Source of the DNA: Paracyclopina nana
Lineage: Eukaryota; Arthropoda; Copepoda; Cyclopoida; Cyclopettidae
DNA length: 64,000 nucleotides
Assembly (NCBI GenBank): GCA_019096065.1
Contig: JAGUCH010000005.1
Span: 2,232,001-2,296,000 of the forward strand
Direction: 5' to 3'
This document shows positions 26,110 to 38,000 of the stretch, piece after piece. The translations under genes were made by a program, and so were the position numbers. The notes below the pieces were generated by a model that was given only the letters and a program-made list of their open reading frames with translations, was not told where the DNA came from and searched no databases. Positions within the stretch are counted from its first letter, which is position 1. Every line of letters begins with the position of its first letter.

Positions 26110-27264
26110 TCAGGCCACGTTATGGCCAATGAGAACAGCATTCCAGATAATTCCAGCTAGGAAGAGGCCGAGAAAAGTGAGGAGGCAAATCCACCAAAAG
26201 ACTCTTTCCCACGTGTGAACTCGCAGGTTGCGTAGCACGACAATTCCGAGCAGAAAGCCCACAACGGCTCCGGCTGCGTGTGCGGCATACGCAACCTGCG
26301 TGTCCACGTCGATGTATCGGTAGTACACGGCCACGCCCGTGTCGATCCCGACCAGAAGCAAAAAGGCGATTAGCCTCAGGGCGGGGAACTCCATTTCGCT
26401 CCAGTTGAAAATGACGTTGGCCAGATGGGCGGTGATGAGGGCGTACACCCCACCGGACGCTCCCGCCAGGTAGGTGTTGGGGTCGGCTATGGAGGTTGCG
26501 AGGCTGCCGGCCACCACGCCGGTCAAGTAGACCAGGAGGATGCGCCACCATCGGTGCACCATTTCCAGCGGCAGCCCGAGCATCAGCTGAATGAGCAGGT
26601 TGAAAATGATGTGAAAGTAGCCCGAGTGGACGAACATGTAGGTCAGGAAGCGCCACACCTCCCACTTGCGGTTGGGGTTGAAAATCAGCTGACCCTGGGT
26701 GTAGGGCGGCCCATTCGGGCCCACCGTGGCGCCTTGGTTGCTCAGCAAGATGACGTGCCAAATGAACACGCCGAGCTGAGCGATGCTGATGAGCAGGAGG
26801 AAAAAGGGCGGCGGCTTGCAGCTGTATTCATCGAGGTAGTTTAACCGGTCCTCCCGCTCGCTCACGGGAATGGCGAGCCGGACCGCCGCGCCGTGTAACG
26901 TTTGTTTTGGCGCCGCCTCCGACCGACCACGTGGCTCCACCGGAAACAGCTGACCGCGGCTGCTGTCGTAGGGCGACACGGCCGCGCCATTGTTGACCTG
27001 ACCTCGCAGCTGATGACCGCCGTTGGTGAAGGCCACGACCTCGCGAGCCAGCAGGATAAACTCGTCAAAAGTCATGCGGCCGTACAGGTTCTGCTCGGCC
27101 CGGGCTAGTAAGGCCCGCGTGAAGGTGGGGCCGATTTCGGCCTCCAATTCAGGCGTTTCCAGGATGATCCGTCTGAGGCCCACGTGGCTGACGAGGCCGT
27201 CGTTGTAGCCGTCATCAAGGTAGTCCAGTTCTTGGAACACGGTTTGCAGTTGCTGCGCAGACAT
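26110..27264 (-). CDS. Rhomboid intramembrane serine protease, EF-hand-like N-terminus
   Basis: One uninterrupted exon encodes 384 aa from ATG 27,264. The N-terminal cytosolic part (1-140) looks like a degenerate EF-hand pair (LDYLDDGYNDGLVS..., LYGRMTFDEFILLA), as in RHBDL-type rhomboids. About seven TM helices begin near 154. Catalytic features are intact: the WR motif (W204-R205), HxxxN (H218, N222), GASGG with nucleophile S270, and H329 in AAHAAG. The enzyme is predicted to cleave TM substrates such as EGF-family ligands within the membrane; the substrate here is unknown. The coding sequence is clearly richer in G+C than its surroundings and lacks introns, which could reflect retroposition or strong codon bias. 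It is convergent with the CUB/LDLa gene. Confidence 0.93.
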   Translation of the reverse strand: MSAQQLQTVFQELDYLDDGYNDGLVSHVGLRRIILETPELEAEIGPTFTRALLARAEQNLYGRMTFDEFILLAREVVAFTNGGHQLRGQVNNGAAVSPYDSSRGQLFPVEPRGRSEAAPKQTLHGAAVRLAIPVSEREDRLNYLDEYSCKPPPFFLLLISIAQLGVFIWHVILLSNQGATVGPNGPPYTQGQLIFNPNRKWEVWRFLTYMFVHSGYFHIIFNLLIQLMLGLPLEMVHRWWRILLVYLTGVVAGSLATSIADPNTYLAGASGGVYALITAHLANVIFNWSEMEFPALRLIAFLLLVGIDTGVAVYYRYIDVDTQVAYAAHAAGAVVGFLLGIVVLRNLRVHTWERVFWWICLLTFLGLFLAGIIWNAVLIGHNVA

Positions 27265-28804
27265 TTTTGCTCGTACTAATAACGCTGGCTAAAGTTGGTG
27301 AGTAGTCTTTTGGTATCGATTCGGCTTTCTACTTGTTGAGGCCTCAGGCTACTTCTGCTATTACTGACGTGGTCGTGGTGACTTCTGGTTGCTGAGGCCG
27401 GTTAATTATGCATAGTATGTGCCAGCAGTTCCGCAATTGAGATTAGTCATCATCATCTTCTTTAGTAGTGGAACATCTGAAAGCCTGAGTATATAGAGTC
27501 ACGTGTAATTTGGCGAATGATGATAATTACAGCAGATTTTTGGCCAGATTTTTTTTTGAGTTGTCTTACAGCTGCCATGAGCCCTTTTTATCACACATCT
27601 GTTTAAATAGTAGTATCTTAGTGGCAGTGCCCTATGATTAGAGGAAATGAATGGAAATTGGAGTGTCTATAAAGAATGTTGCGACAGCTGACTAATATGA
27701 CAGTAGTGCACTATACCAAGAGACATCTGTGCTTCAGAATAAACTATATGTGAGGTTGGCCGCAAAATAAATATGCCTGCTGCTAATTACGAAAATTGGC
27801 GTGACTCATTTTGTAGTCATTTCAATTTAGTGCTCCAAATCATCATTGGCAACTGTCTTCAACTCCTACACTCATAGAGGCAATATAGCACACAAATTAT
27901 TCCACCTGTCGCAGCTGTAAGCATTTTTCCCAAGAAAATGACTAACAAATCTTGGACCTGAAGCAACACAACGGTTTCTTTTTCATTACTGAGCTGATGC
28001 TGTTATTGTTGCTGTTGCTGTTGTTGTTACTAGTGCGTTGATGAGATTGTTGAGCTGTGACATGTCTTGGTGACAGCCCAGATATAGGCATCGATCTTGC
28101 AAACATTGTTAAGTAGTCTAGAGCATAGAGGTCATCTGCCTCAGGCCAAGTGGAAGCGTAGACGACCACAACTCTTGTATATTGTGCTTTTCCCCCTCTC
28201 TGCCTCATCTCATTTCCATGCATGCCCCAAGAGTAACTATCAAGTTTCTACATGGACACAGACGTTCTACTTAAAAAGAATATCTCCTTTCAAACGTCAA
28301 AAAGGATTCTTCTGTGACCCTTTGTCATACCTTAAACGAGCCTTTTTTTTTAAAAAAAAACTAGTTAAATATTTTTTTTTCAGAAGCTGGGATCCAAGAA
28401 GATCACGTGAGCTCGTGAAAGCTCTATAAAGACAATTTTTTGCTGTCAACAATCCAATCTAGGAGAAAAACCGCTTTCTCATAATATATTCAGGCTGAAG
28501 AAGAAACCGCTTCAGTAAGGTCCCTGGTTCACAATTTTAGAAAGCAAGCCATTGAATTTCCAGGCACGATCTTCAGTATTCGAGATTTGTTGATTTTTGA
28601 AAAGTCAGCTACTGGTGCTCCAACTTTTGCACCAGATCCGCTTTGACGACAAAAATCTCCTTTTTTAATTATGCAGTGAGACGATGATGATGAAAGAAAG
28701 TTTAGCAGTGCATCTTGCATAAAACTATTCAAGATTGGCTTGATTAAAAAGCATAATGATGCTCCCAACCCAAGTAAGTAAGTAGGTAGCGTGGTTTCTG
28801 AGGT
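27265..28804. other. Upstream region of the rhomboid gene, non-coding
   Basis: It contains a (TGT)n/(TTG)n microsatellite near 28,000-28,027 and A/T homopolymers at 28,345-28,380. No gene was recognised. Confidence 0.5.
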
Positions 28805-28807
28805 TAA

Positions 28808-29245
28808 TATCCCGTTCATGTGCAAAGTTGCTTTTCGGAAAGTAAAAAATTGTCATAAGGCAAAGGAGTTTTGCTATCAAACCACTTAAGAAGGGCTTCT
28901 CAACTAGTTGAACCAGGAATCGAGTTAACAAATTTAGGGCAAAATTCAGAAAAAACTTTGATTATTTCTGCTATATCTTATACGTAATAACTCTGCAATT
29001 TTTGAGTTGGTTCATACGAATTTGTGTGATGAATATGGATTCAAAAGTAACCAGTTTGGCAATGAAATTTAAATGTAATTTTGAGTGTTTACTTTTCAAT
29101 AGTCTTAAAATTGACCCGTTTTTTTCCAAAGTATTAGCATCAGCAGAAGTTTACTTTTGTGTTTGTCATAAGACAATTTTTCTCCTTTCCGTAAGGCGTT
29201 CGGCGTGCATTATCGTAAGGAATTTGGGGGCAGATGAACGGGATA
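28808..29245. mobile_element. 438-bp MITE, copy 2 (TAA target duplication)
   Basis: It has the same terminal inverted repeats as copy 1 (left TATCCCGTTCATGTGC; right CAGATGAACGGGATA with one mismatch) and TAA at 28,805-28,807 and 29,246-29,248. Small indels and scattered substitutions relative to copy 1 indicate two independent old insertions. Confidence 0.85.
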
Positions 29246-29248
29246 TAA

Positions 29249-29695
29249 GTGGTTCTTCCACTTGGCTAGTCCATTTTCATACAGCAACATTTGGAAGAGC
29301 ACAAAAAAGGCTGAAATTTGTGTGATGTTGGTTGGTGGTGGGCTGCTCCTAGCTCTTACTTTGAAAGCAATGCACAATTTTGGATAGTGGATGGTGTCAT
29401 CTATCAAGCTTACTTTCCCTCAACAACTATAACGCGCGCGTGTTGGGGATGATTGCTGTCTTTCATCTCAGCTTCTCAGTAATTTATCATTCCGCCTTTC
29501 AGCTTTTAAGAACATGTCTGCATCCTAATCAAAGCTAGCGCATTCACAGAAAAGTGACAGGACCACGTGGTCTGCCCGCTGTCAGCTGATTGTTTACCCA
29601 AATCCAAGCAACAGTTGAAATTAGCCAAGTTGTAATGACGGAAAGTTAGCTCAGTAGCCTGAGGGCCGCATAATGTACTTGAGTTAGTATATCGG
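29249..29695. other. Non-coding spacer between MITE copy 2 and the CACTA-like element
   Basis: No gene is seen. The segment immediately left of the element (TTAGTATAT) is the mirror of the sequence right of it (ATATACTAA), so the insertion site was probably a TA-rich palindrome. Confidence 0.45.
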
Positions 29696-29697
29696 TA

Positions 29698-29713
29698 CCC
29701 CACCAGAATTTCT
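29698..29713 (+). repeat. Left terminal inverted repeat of the CACTA-like element
   Basis: CCCCACCAGAATTTCT, followed at once by CACAATA. It is preceded by TA. Confidence 0.85.
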
Positions 29714-30073
29714 CACAATAGGACTTAATGAAAATTAGGATATTCTTGCCTTTTGCTCATATTGGCAAATATCCATCAATCCCAATTGCTATAATTCAGG
29801 AATATTCTTAAATAAAAATATTGAATGAATTTGTCTAAATATAAGAAAAATTGATTTGCAGGATATTCTTAGGTAGGAAACACTAAATATTTTAATTTAA
29901 GAATATTCAAAGGATTATTCCAATAGATATTAAAATTTTAAGAATATTTAAAGAAATTTATAAAACAGAAACTCATATTTTATGATTATTTATAGAAATC
30001 ACGCTTCTTGAGATGAACAAATGCATGACAATTGCAGAAAAATAAAAAATCCAAAATTTCTATTAATACACAT

Positions 30074-30079
30074 TTTATT
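30074..30079 (-). terminator. Candidate poly(A) signal of the transposase gene
   Basis: AATAAA on the minus strand, 120 bp past the transposase stop and inside the element. Confidence 0.45.
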
Positions 30080-30198
30080 CAAAGTGCACTTTCATTGATA
30101 TCGCACAGATAACATTTTCATAGTTTGCACAAACTCGCTTGATTCTTCAGATAGCCATACAATATATGCAATGATAATTGATAAATAATAAACCAAAG

Positions 30199-33100
30199 CT
30201 AACTTGATAGAGCATCCAATGGGATGGCAATCATAATCCTGCCGTCTTTCACCGCCTTTCCAACAATATGGCTTTTCTTGACTGAGACAGTCTCAGTGTC
30301 ATAGCGCTTGAAAACCTCCACGCCAATCAATTGGTAGTTAAGCCTGAACACATCTGGGTTTCTGTACATCGAGGTAATGATTTTTTTGCAACTGTAGTGG
30401 TTATCATCGACGGTGCCCACAACCTCATAGAAGCACCTGTCTTTTGTGTACACTAAGTTGTCTTGAGTGTTGCGTCTTGTCATTTTTGTGCTGATGTGCA
30501 AAACTTTCTCACAATTATGGCGGGATATGCTTGCAATTAATGACTTCTGCATTATTTGTTTCGTGAAACTTGTGGTGTTGTTAACAAGGACCCTCTTGAT
30601 GAAACCATAGAATGCCTCAAAAGGCTCAGCTGAGATGGCCGCCAATCGATGTCTGCTTCTTGTTTGTCGCAAGTGAGAAAACAAGTGGAGATTAAAGCTG
30701 CAGTTGTTAGCTCCAAACACAATGTGATACATGTAGTAGAAGGTCTGCATCATTGCACTCATGTCCATTTTCTTGCAAATCTGATTGTACAAATGGTCAT
30801 CAAAGAAGGCAGCTCGCACTAGGTAAGTGAAGTAATACCAGCACTTCCTCAAGTTTCGATTTTCTTCTCCCACAAGTGATCGGCCAAACTGAAGAAATCC
30901 GGCAACAATAATTGCTAAATACTCTCCAGATTTATAGTGCTTCAATGACTCTTTCATGGCACGTGGGCGGCGGTTGAACTCTGATGGAATTTTTAGCCTT
31001 GTCCACATTTCATCAAAGGTGGTCATCAAGTCACTGGTCCTCTTGCTGTATTGCTTCTTGGCTGAATCTTTGGGATTGACAATGGCATTGATCATTGCCT
31101 TGCCCATGCCAAGCACAATGTTGTGCATTGGCTCGATAGGACAATCATCAATCAAGTTGAAGCCATCAACAATCAGCAGGGGTGACTCGCCCTTGACACC
31201 AAATGCGACACGATCAGGTAATGGGTCTTTTGCATCTTCAAGTTTTCGCACAATATTCTTCCATTCAGTCATTGTTCTAAGCTCATATCCCATAGTGCTG
31301 GGTGGAAAAATCATTTTCTTGTTGCGATCACCAACAGCAAGACACAAGTCGCAGCAGCAATATCCAGCATGGCCTTTTAGGCACTTGACTTTTGCACGGG
31401 CTGGAGAATCAGCAATCACTACATTCAATTTGAAGCCAGCTCGCTGGGCATCGGCAATTAGAGTCCTGATGCAGTCATTTAAGTCCACAGAGCAATTGTC
31501 ACGGTAAACATAGACACCAGCTAGGTACACATTCTTGCAGCCAAAGAACCGTATGCAGACCATATACATCTGATTTATCCCGCTAACACTTAGCGGCAAT
31601 CCATCGACTGACAGATCATACTTTTTGCTCTTGTTTTTAGGTAAACGACGGCCATGAGTCTGCTTGTGAAACTCATAAAGATCCTCAATTGCACTGGAAG
31701 TCCACTCTGACAATGTCTCCCACTTGGCCTTTGGAAACATTCTTTGAGGATACACTGGGCCTCCATGGTAAGTGATGACACCAGACAACTTCTCTCGCAG
31801 TTCAAATGACATATGAATTGGTGGAAGCCTGTCCTTGACCTTTTTATAAATGGTCTTGAAGCATTTGAGCCTTCTTTCTACTTCCATGGCACGTATAAAG
31901 TCCCATATCTCATCAGCAGCCTCATTTGAAATGCAATGCTTGGACACAATCTGCAAGTACCTGTTTGCAAACCTCTCATTTTTCAGAAGCTGATCATGGA
32001 GACTGTCCTCCTCCATTTGAGCTTGTATCAGCTCAGCAAGAGAGCTTTTCTTTAAGCTAATTGAGGAAAATGCAGAGCACAATGCAGAATCATCATACTC
32101 CATGAATGCATCAGTGTCATTGTCTCCAGGTGGTTCATCATAATTTTCCTCAACATCCATCAGCTGTAACAAAAAAGTAATAATAATTTGTGGATAAATT
32201 GTGGAAATATTGCTTAAATATTTACCGATGATGCAAACGATTCGTCCAAGTTGTTCTGCTGAATGACACTTTGAGCAGCCTCTTCTCCTATGCTGAAAGT
32301 TACTCCTTGAGCAAGTTTGCTATTTCCGGGTGCAGCAAAGATGTCCTTTTCAGCATTATCACGTCTTTCAAAATTGCAGCGATGGGCAGCCATGAATGCT
32401 GCAGAATCATCATCATCGGAGTTATCCTTACTTTCGTCTCCTGATGATGCATTATCTCGTGATTTATTGAGAGAATATTGTGAGGGCACTGTTTGCACAT
32501 CATTACTTTGCCTGTGCTCAGGCAATTCGTTTTCCCACACATCATGACTTGTTCCCTCCAATGCCAAACTGTTTTGCAAACTAGAGTCATTGACAGTTTC
32601 ATTGTCTCTGATCCCTCCAACAAGTTGATTTGCATTATTGGGCCTGCCACCACACCTCTCGCGAAGATCTCTGTCAAGACATTGTCTCCAAGTGGTATTG
32701 CTTTCAATTCCAGTCTGTGTTGCACACTCTTTGGCTTTCTCAATGATGAAATACTCTTCCTCATAGAAAATGGGGAACAAATCATCATCAGCATCATACT
32801 TGTAGTTGCTCAGTGTGTTGGGGTCAATCACATTTGTCAACTTCACATTTCCACGGATGACTTCTGAGATCGTCACATTATCGCTGGATATATTGGTAGC
32901 TTGTTGGACAAGATTATTTGCTTCTCTGAGAACAATTGAAGCAGGATTTTCTGGTTCCTCATCAGCTTTCTTAAGAAGATCACTTTCATTGGCTGCAATT
33001 ACTCCCTTAATGCCATTGGAAACAGTAGTGATTATTTCAATCTCTATGGGAACAGTTTGCTGGCCCACTCTTTCAGCATCTTCCAACCGCCTAGACTTTT

Positions 33101-33212
33101 CACGCAATTCCTCTATGAGTGCATCCACTTCAAATTTTTGCCGTCGCCGTTTCCTCCTCATTCGCTCATTGACAGTGAGGACTCTGCTGTTGTCATCATC
33201 ATCGTCATCCAT
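30199..33212 (-). CDS. CACTA/EnSpm-type (tnp2-like) transposase
   Basis: Two exons (33,212-32,226 and 32,163-30,199) join in phase across a 62-bp intron (TCATCG|GTAAAT ... TTGTTACAG|CTGATG) to give 983 aa. The first third is acidic, with a basic RRKRRRQK cluster near the start (possible nuclear signal) and low complexity. The second exon holds the catalytic part: a segment DLSVDGLPLS, then DSPARAKVKCLKGHAGYCCCDLC, whose PARA-x-KCxKGHxGYxxCxxC form with a later IEPMHNIVLGM motif is characteristic of animal tnp2/CACTA transposases. The expected acidic residues (DG, AD, IEPMHN) are present. It should cut and paste this element and related non-autonomous copies. A 5'UTR acceptor (CAATTTTAG, 33,232) and donor (TTAAAG|GTAATT, about 33,473) suggest a leader intron. 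No frameshift or stop is seen. Confidence 0.85.
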
Positions 33213-33231
33213 TTTGGTGGACAATGCGGTC

Positions 33232-33731
33232 CTAAAATTGCAGAGATTGTAAAAATGTCGTCACGTATAATTATTGTAAGAATATCCAGCACTGAGTTCA
33301 AGCATATTTCATCTTTAGTAGTGCCTAATCCCTAATTTATTTAGTTTCAAACATTGTATTTCTAAAAAAATGTATCATGTTTAGTATTATCCTATGTTTA
33401 TTGTGAGGATATCCAGCATATATAATTGGTCTAATTAATTACGTAATGGCATGTAATTGAGCAAAAATTAATTACCTTTAATTTTTTTGGTCCTTGATGT
33501 GTGATACGAAGTATGTGTTGTCCACAAAAATTGCCTTATTTCGATGTTGCGTGCTGTTTGGGAATCTTCCGTCAACTGGCGTGGGTGAAAAGTCAGCTGC
33601 GCGTCGGCCGGCAAACTCAGTCCCTCTTCAGCTTTCATAAAGAAAGGACGTGCGCTCAGAAAAACAAACAATAATTCTGCTAAATAATCGCACAATAATC
33701 GCTAAATTTACTGTGAGAATATTGAGTGATT
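33232..33731. promoter_or_regulatory. Divergent promoter region between the transposon genes
   Basis: Both genes start from this 0.5-kb AT-rich interval. It carries repeated words related to the motif at the element's left end: GTAAGAATATCCAGCA (33,276), TTGTGAGGATATCCAGCA (33,401) and CTGTGAGAATATTGAG (33,711). These are candidate transposase-binding or autoregulatory sites. The minus-strand leader exon probably ends at 33,474. Confidence 0.5.
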
Positions 33732-36700
33732 ATGTCTCGGTCTCCCAGTGAGGTGGGGAGTTACAACTCCAGTGCCAGTATATCGCCACATGAGAATGAA
33801 GAAGATCGAGTGTACAACCAAGTCATCATGGCAATGCTTGATGACGACCCTGTGTTCCAATTGGTACCTGTGGATATCATCTTTGACGATGGGCATGACT
33901 TAAAGTCAAAATTTGGATTTGACCCAACTGCACCCATGAACGAGATGCAGAGGAGCATAAGAAGAGAGATCGCGGTCTTTGGCAAAGTGGCTTATGCCAC
34001 TATTTTTGCAAGAGTTGAAAGAGGTAAAGAAATTGCTAAAAATAACTCGTTGGATAAACTCAGGATAAACTCAGGATAAACCCTAATTTTCAGATGCACC
34101 AGTTATCTTCGTGTCTCAATACATACGTGATCTCTGCGCAGTGATCAGGAAGAGCGTTGGCTATGCCAAGTACGTCAAGTATGACGAAATGGTCATCCTA
34201 AATAGAGAGAAGATCAACAAGAGATGGACCTATGAGCCTAGAAAGAGCGCCAAAGACAAATTCACTGGCAGCCTCATTGAATCTGGCGCTACTGTGACCA
34301 GAACTGCTCGTGGAATTGATCCCACAACTGAAGAATCAGATGCTGGTCATGGAGCACAAATTCCAGATCGCGTTGACACCACTTCCTCTTTCATGATGCG
34401 AGTTTCAAAAAAGCTAGCTGAACAAGAGGTGACTTCATAATCACTAAATATTCTCACAATATATTTAATGCTAACTTAATGATAGGTTGGTAAAGCCACA
34501 GCGTCGACCTCAGGCAGAGGGCGAGGAAAATCCACTGAGCCTCAGCCTACAACAGCAAAGGCAACATCTGGGACTACAAGGTCAAAGTCTGCAGCCCCAT
34601 CACCATTGAAGGCAACTCCACGGAAGTCACAGAGGAAAGGTGTTTATAAGCCCTTAAATATTGTCGCTTCACCAAGCATTACCACAGCTGGCAAGAAAAA
34701 TGTGCCTTCAAAGCCTCCAGCGCCACCAAAAAAGCCACCACCACCCAAGAAAGCAGTGGCAACAAAGAAGGCTGTGGAGCCAGCAATTTATAATGCGCCC
34801 AAGAAGTTGCCACCACCAAAGAACCCACCAAGAAATGCCGCTAAAAAAACTGTCCGTAATCCCTCAATATCCTCACGATCTACCTCACAATCACCCGAGA
34901 AAACCTTGAGGCCTGAGAAACAAACAGTTACTCAAATTGGTGAATCCAGCGGTGAGGAAGAGCAAGAGGTAACTCCTCCAAGAGCAGCATTGGTTGACAC
35001 CACGTTTGGTGTCAATACACCTCCACCATCAACTCATGAGCCAGCAACTGAGACTGTGACAACAGGTGGAAATACTACATTTGCGCAGGCAGGCACTTTA
35101 ATCCATGACACTCCAAGTGCATCTGAACAAGATCCTAATACAACATTTGTGGGATCTCCAGCTGTTTTGCAGAAGTCAGCAGCAAAATGCTCTGGTGGAT
35201 GCTTCAATGAAGAAGTCCTTGCAGCCATCACAAAAGGGGTTGTGAGAGAACTTGAAGTAAAACTCTTAATATTCTCACAATATATTTGATGTTTAAGGGA
35301 AGTTTATATTTTTAGGAGATTCGTAAGAAGGAGAAGGAGGCTGAAGGGAAGAAAGAGAGTCGACTGTCTGTGGCAGTAAATAGCGTCCTGAAGTCAAACA
35401 AGGAGATCAAGGATCAACTATGTGCTCTCATGCAAGACCATCACGATTTGATGGAGAAACTAAGGATGCTGGGAGACACTCACGCTGAAAAGAAGACAAA
35501 TGTCTCCACAATGATCAATCGTCTGCTTCCATTTGATACTTGTGGACCAGCTAGTGATGTTATTTTGGCTTGTGACTTCATCCAGATGGCTCTACCAGCA
35601 ATAATTTTGCCTCACATTGAAAAGATCCCGACTGGAGATATCAACAAGAGCATTTGCCAGTCAGTGATGCTCGTCTTGTTCAGCAGATATGCCATCTACC
35701 ATTTCATCATTGGTGATTGTAAGAAGTAAGTAATTATCAATGGATATATCCTGAAAATATTTAAAGTATATTGTTTGTTGCTTTGCAGTAGCACAAAAGC
35801 TTTCTCTTGCCTCAAAAGGCCTGTTCCGGCAAGTGTACTGAAAGTTGTCATCCCAGCTGTTGTTCAACTTGTTGCCAAAAAGTTCTCGGCTAAGGGACGC
35901 CAAACAAAAGAGAACATGAAGCTAATCCGAAGTGGCATGTCTGACTTGTTCAGTAACAACAAGACCACCTTTCTTTCATGGTTGAATGACTACTGCAAAG
36001 ACACTAAGGACTTGTTCAAGGCTTTGTACTTAGGAGACAAAATCTTCTTTGAGAGCAATCGGGTAAGCAAACAATATATTGCTAGATAATTGTAAAAATA
36101 ATTAGAGTTAACTTTTTAGCACTTGTACGGTGATGACGCTGAGTTCATTTCTGAAAGGGAGCATGTTGCAACATTGTTGCAAAGAGAGAGCCACAGGAAT
36201 CTTGTTGCTGCAGAGAGGAATGGCTACATCAAGCCAGAGGGAAAAGTACCCTTTGCCCCACCGGAAGAAGCCATTTTGAATGTGCGAAAGAACATTGGCA
36301 CAGATGCCATGACTGTCCGTGAGGCCATTCAGTGGATCTTTGATGTGGTCGAGGTTGGTGGAAAGGACATCAGGAAGATCAAGTTTGAGAAGATTGATGC
36401 AGTTCCAAATGTAAAAGTTCTTTATTTTTGCAATATTCTTAGGATATATTTTACAATTACTTTAGCTTGACGAAGTTTTTGCTGATGAGCTGAAGAAAAG
36501 GCTTATTAGCCAAGGTGAGGGAAGCAAGCGTCAGCAAATACAGCAGCAGCAACCTGAAGTGCAACAACAACAACAAGAGCCCCTGGAACAGCAGCCAGGA
36601 CCATCGAGAAAGCAGAGAACAACTAACTCTGTCAAGAACATAAAGCTGGCAAGAAAGATGGATATGGCTTCGACTGAAAGGACTTCAAAGTCAACCTCAG

Positions 36701-37233
36701 GCTCATCAAGTGCTGGCCAAATGGTAATTGATGAAGAGCAACAGGAGGACGAAGTCTTTGATGATGAGAGTCCAACTGCTAAGAGAAAGAGGATTCAGAA
36801 AATTGAGACCAATAGGAAAAAGAAAAAGGTAAGCGATAAATATATTTAGTGATAACCTAGCAATTATTGAACGAACATTATTTAGGTCGATGAGGAATCT
36901 GCCACTGAAACAGATGATGAGGGAGAAATGTCATCAGGAGAAACAAGTGAAGAAGGACAGGACGATGCTTACTTGCAAGAAGCAACTGAAGAGGTTGAAG
37001 AGGACAGCCAAGAAGGAGAAGAAGAGGGACAACATGAAGGAGAAGTGGAAACAGGGGAAGACAATCCAACTTCCTCAAATGTACCTGCATCGCACAATGA
37101 ACCTTGCAATGATCCTGAGACTATTCCAACCTCTCAAGCTCAGTCACCTCCTGTAAGTCCTGATCATAATTCCTGCTGCATTTCTTCAAATGACAACTTT
37201 CTTTTAATTTTTTTTAAGGAAGAAGACGAGTGA
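33732..37233 (+). CDS. Accessory protein of the CACTA-like transposon, unknown family
   Basis: Nine exons join in frame to 1005 aa: 33,732-34,023; 34,094-34,428; 34,486-35,256; 35,316-35,725; 35,789-36,062; 36,120-36,410; 36,466-36,828; 36,886-37,152; 37,219-37,233. All introns are 55-70 bp and AT-rich. The N-terminal region (about 1-200) is compact (VFQLVPVDIIFDDG, FVSQYIRDLCAVIRK). Next comes a Pro/Lys-rich disordered linker (PPAPPKKPPPPKKA), then a helical region with KKEKEAEGKK and a folded-looking block across exons 4-6 (SWLNDYCKDTKDLFKALYLGD..., NVRKNIGTDAMTVREAIQWIFD), then Gln-rich and very acidic Glu-rich tails. By analogy with TNPA-type partners in plant CACTA elements it may bind DNA or assist transposition, but I recognise no domain. 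The exon 5-6 block could be BEN-like; this is a guess. Confidence 0.8.
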
Positions 37234-37439
37234 TATGGCTCATGACATAAGATGACGATCAATCAATCAATGACTCAATTATTTTTGGAAATTCTACATT
37301 TTGGCATATGGCTTGATCTCAAGCAAAATTTTATAGTTACTATACAATAGTTAAATCTGTTGAACACATAATGAATTATTGGATATTAGTTTATTATAAT
37401 TAATATCAATGGATGCACAATCAATTCAAAACAATTTGC

Positions 37440-37445
37440 AATAAA
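37440..37445 (+). terminator. Candidate poly(A) signal of the accessory gene
   Basis: AATAAA lies 207 bp after the stop codon, within the element. Confidence 0.45.
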
Positions 37446-38000
37446 TATTTTGATCACTTTACACAACAACCACAGAATATAACCTGCTATTATTTAGTGA
37501 GTATGCAGCAATATTGACAATAACCATAGAATAACTGCCAAATAGTTTGCCATCGATTCTTGCATTATTCTTCCATTGAGCTATTGCAGGACAGTGAATC
37601 AAGCTGCGCCGAACCATTCAATTGCGCTATCTGAAAAGTAATGAGAGAATTTTTTGAAAATAAACTTGTATTTTATTGTGAGATTTCACCTAATGTTGTC
37701 AAGTTATCTACGGATACCAATCTCTAAATATTCTAAAACACAATTATTTATAGACTATTGGGAAAATTAAGTAAAATATATTGTAGATATATTAAGTGAT
37801 TATTTGACAAAATATTTAGCATTCACTCAAAGTATTTTTTGCACAATATTTGATGATTATTCTTGAATATGCCTTTACAATGGCAAAATGGAGCTAAATA
37901 TTTTCTCTAAATAACTAAGACATAAAGGTTACACGCTATGAAGTAAAATGTTTAGGAATACTTAGCATGAATCATGAAATATTCTTGAGTATTTTTGCTC

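Noticed and set aside
26120..26844. Long alternative frames on both strands over the rhomboid gene
   Set aside because: They are shadows of a G+C-rich coding exon with intact catalytic motifs in the called frame.
33468..33695. Minus-strand frame just upstream of the transposase, possibly an extra coding exon
   Set aside because: Joining its donor to the transposase acceptor puts it out of frame with the transposase ATG, so it is treated as leader sequence.
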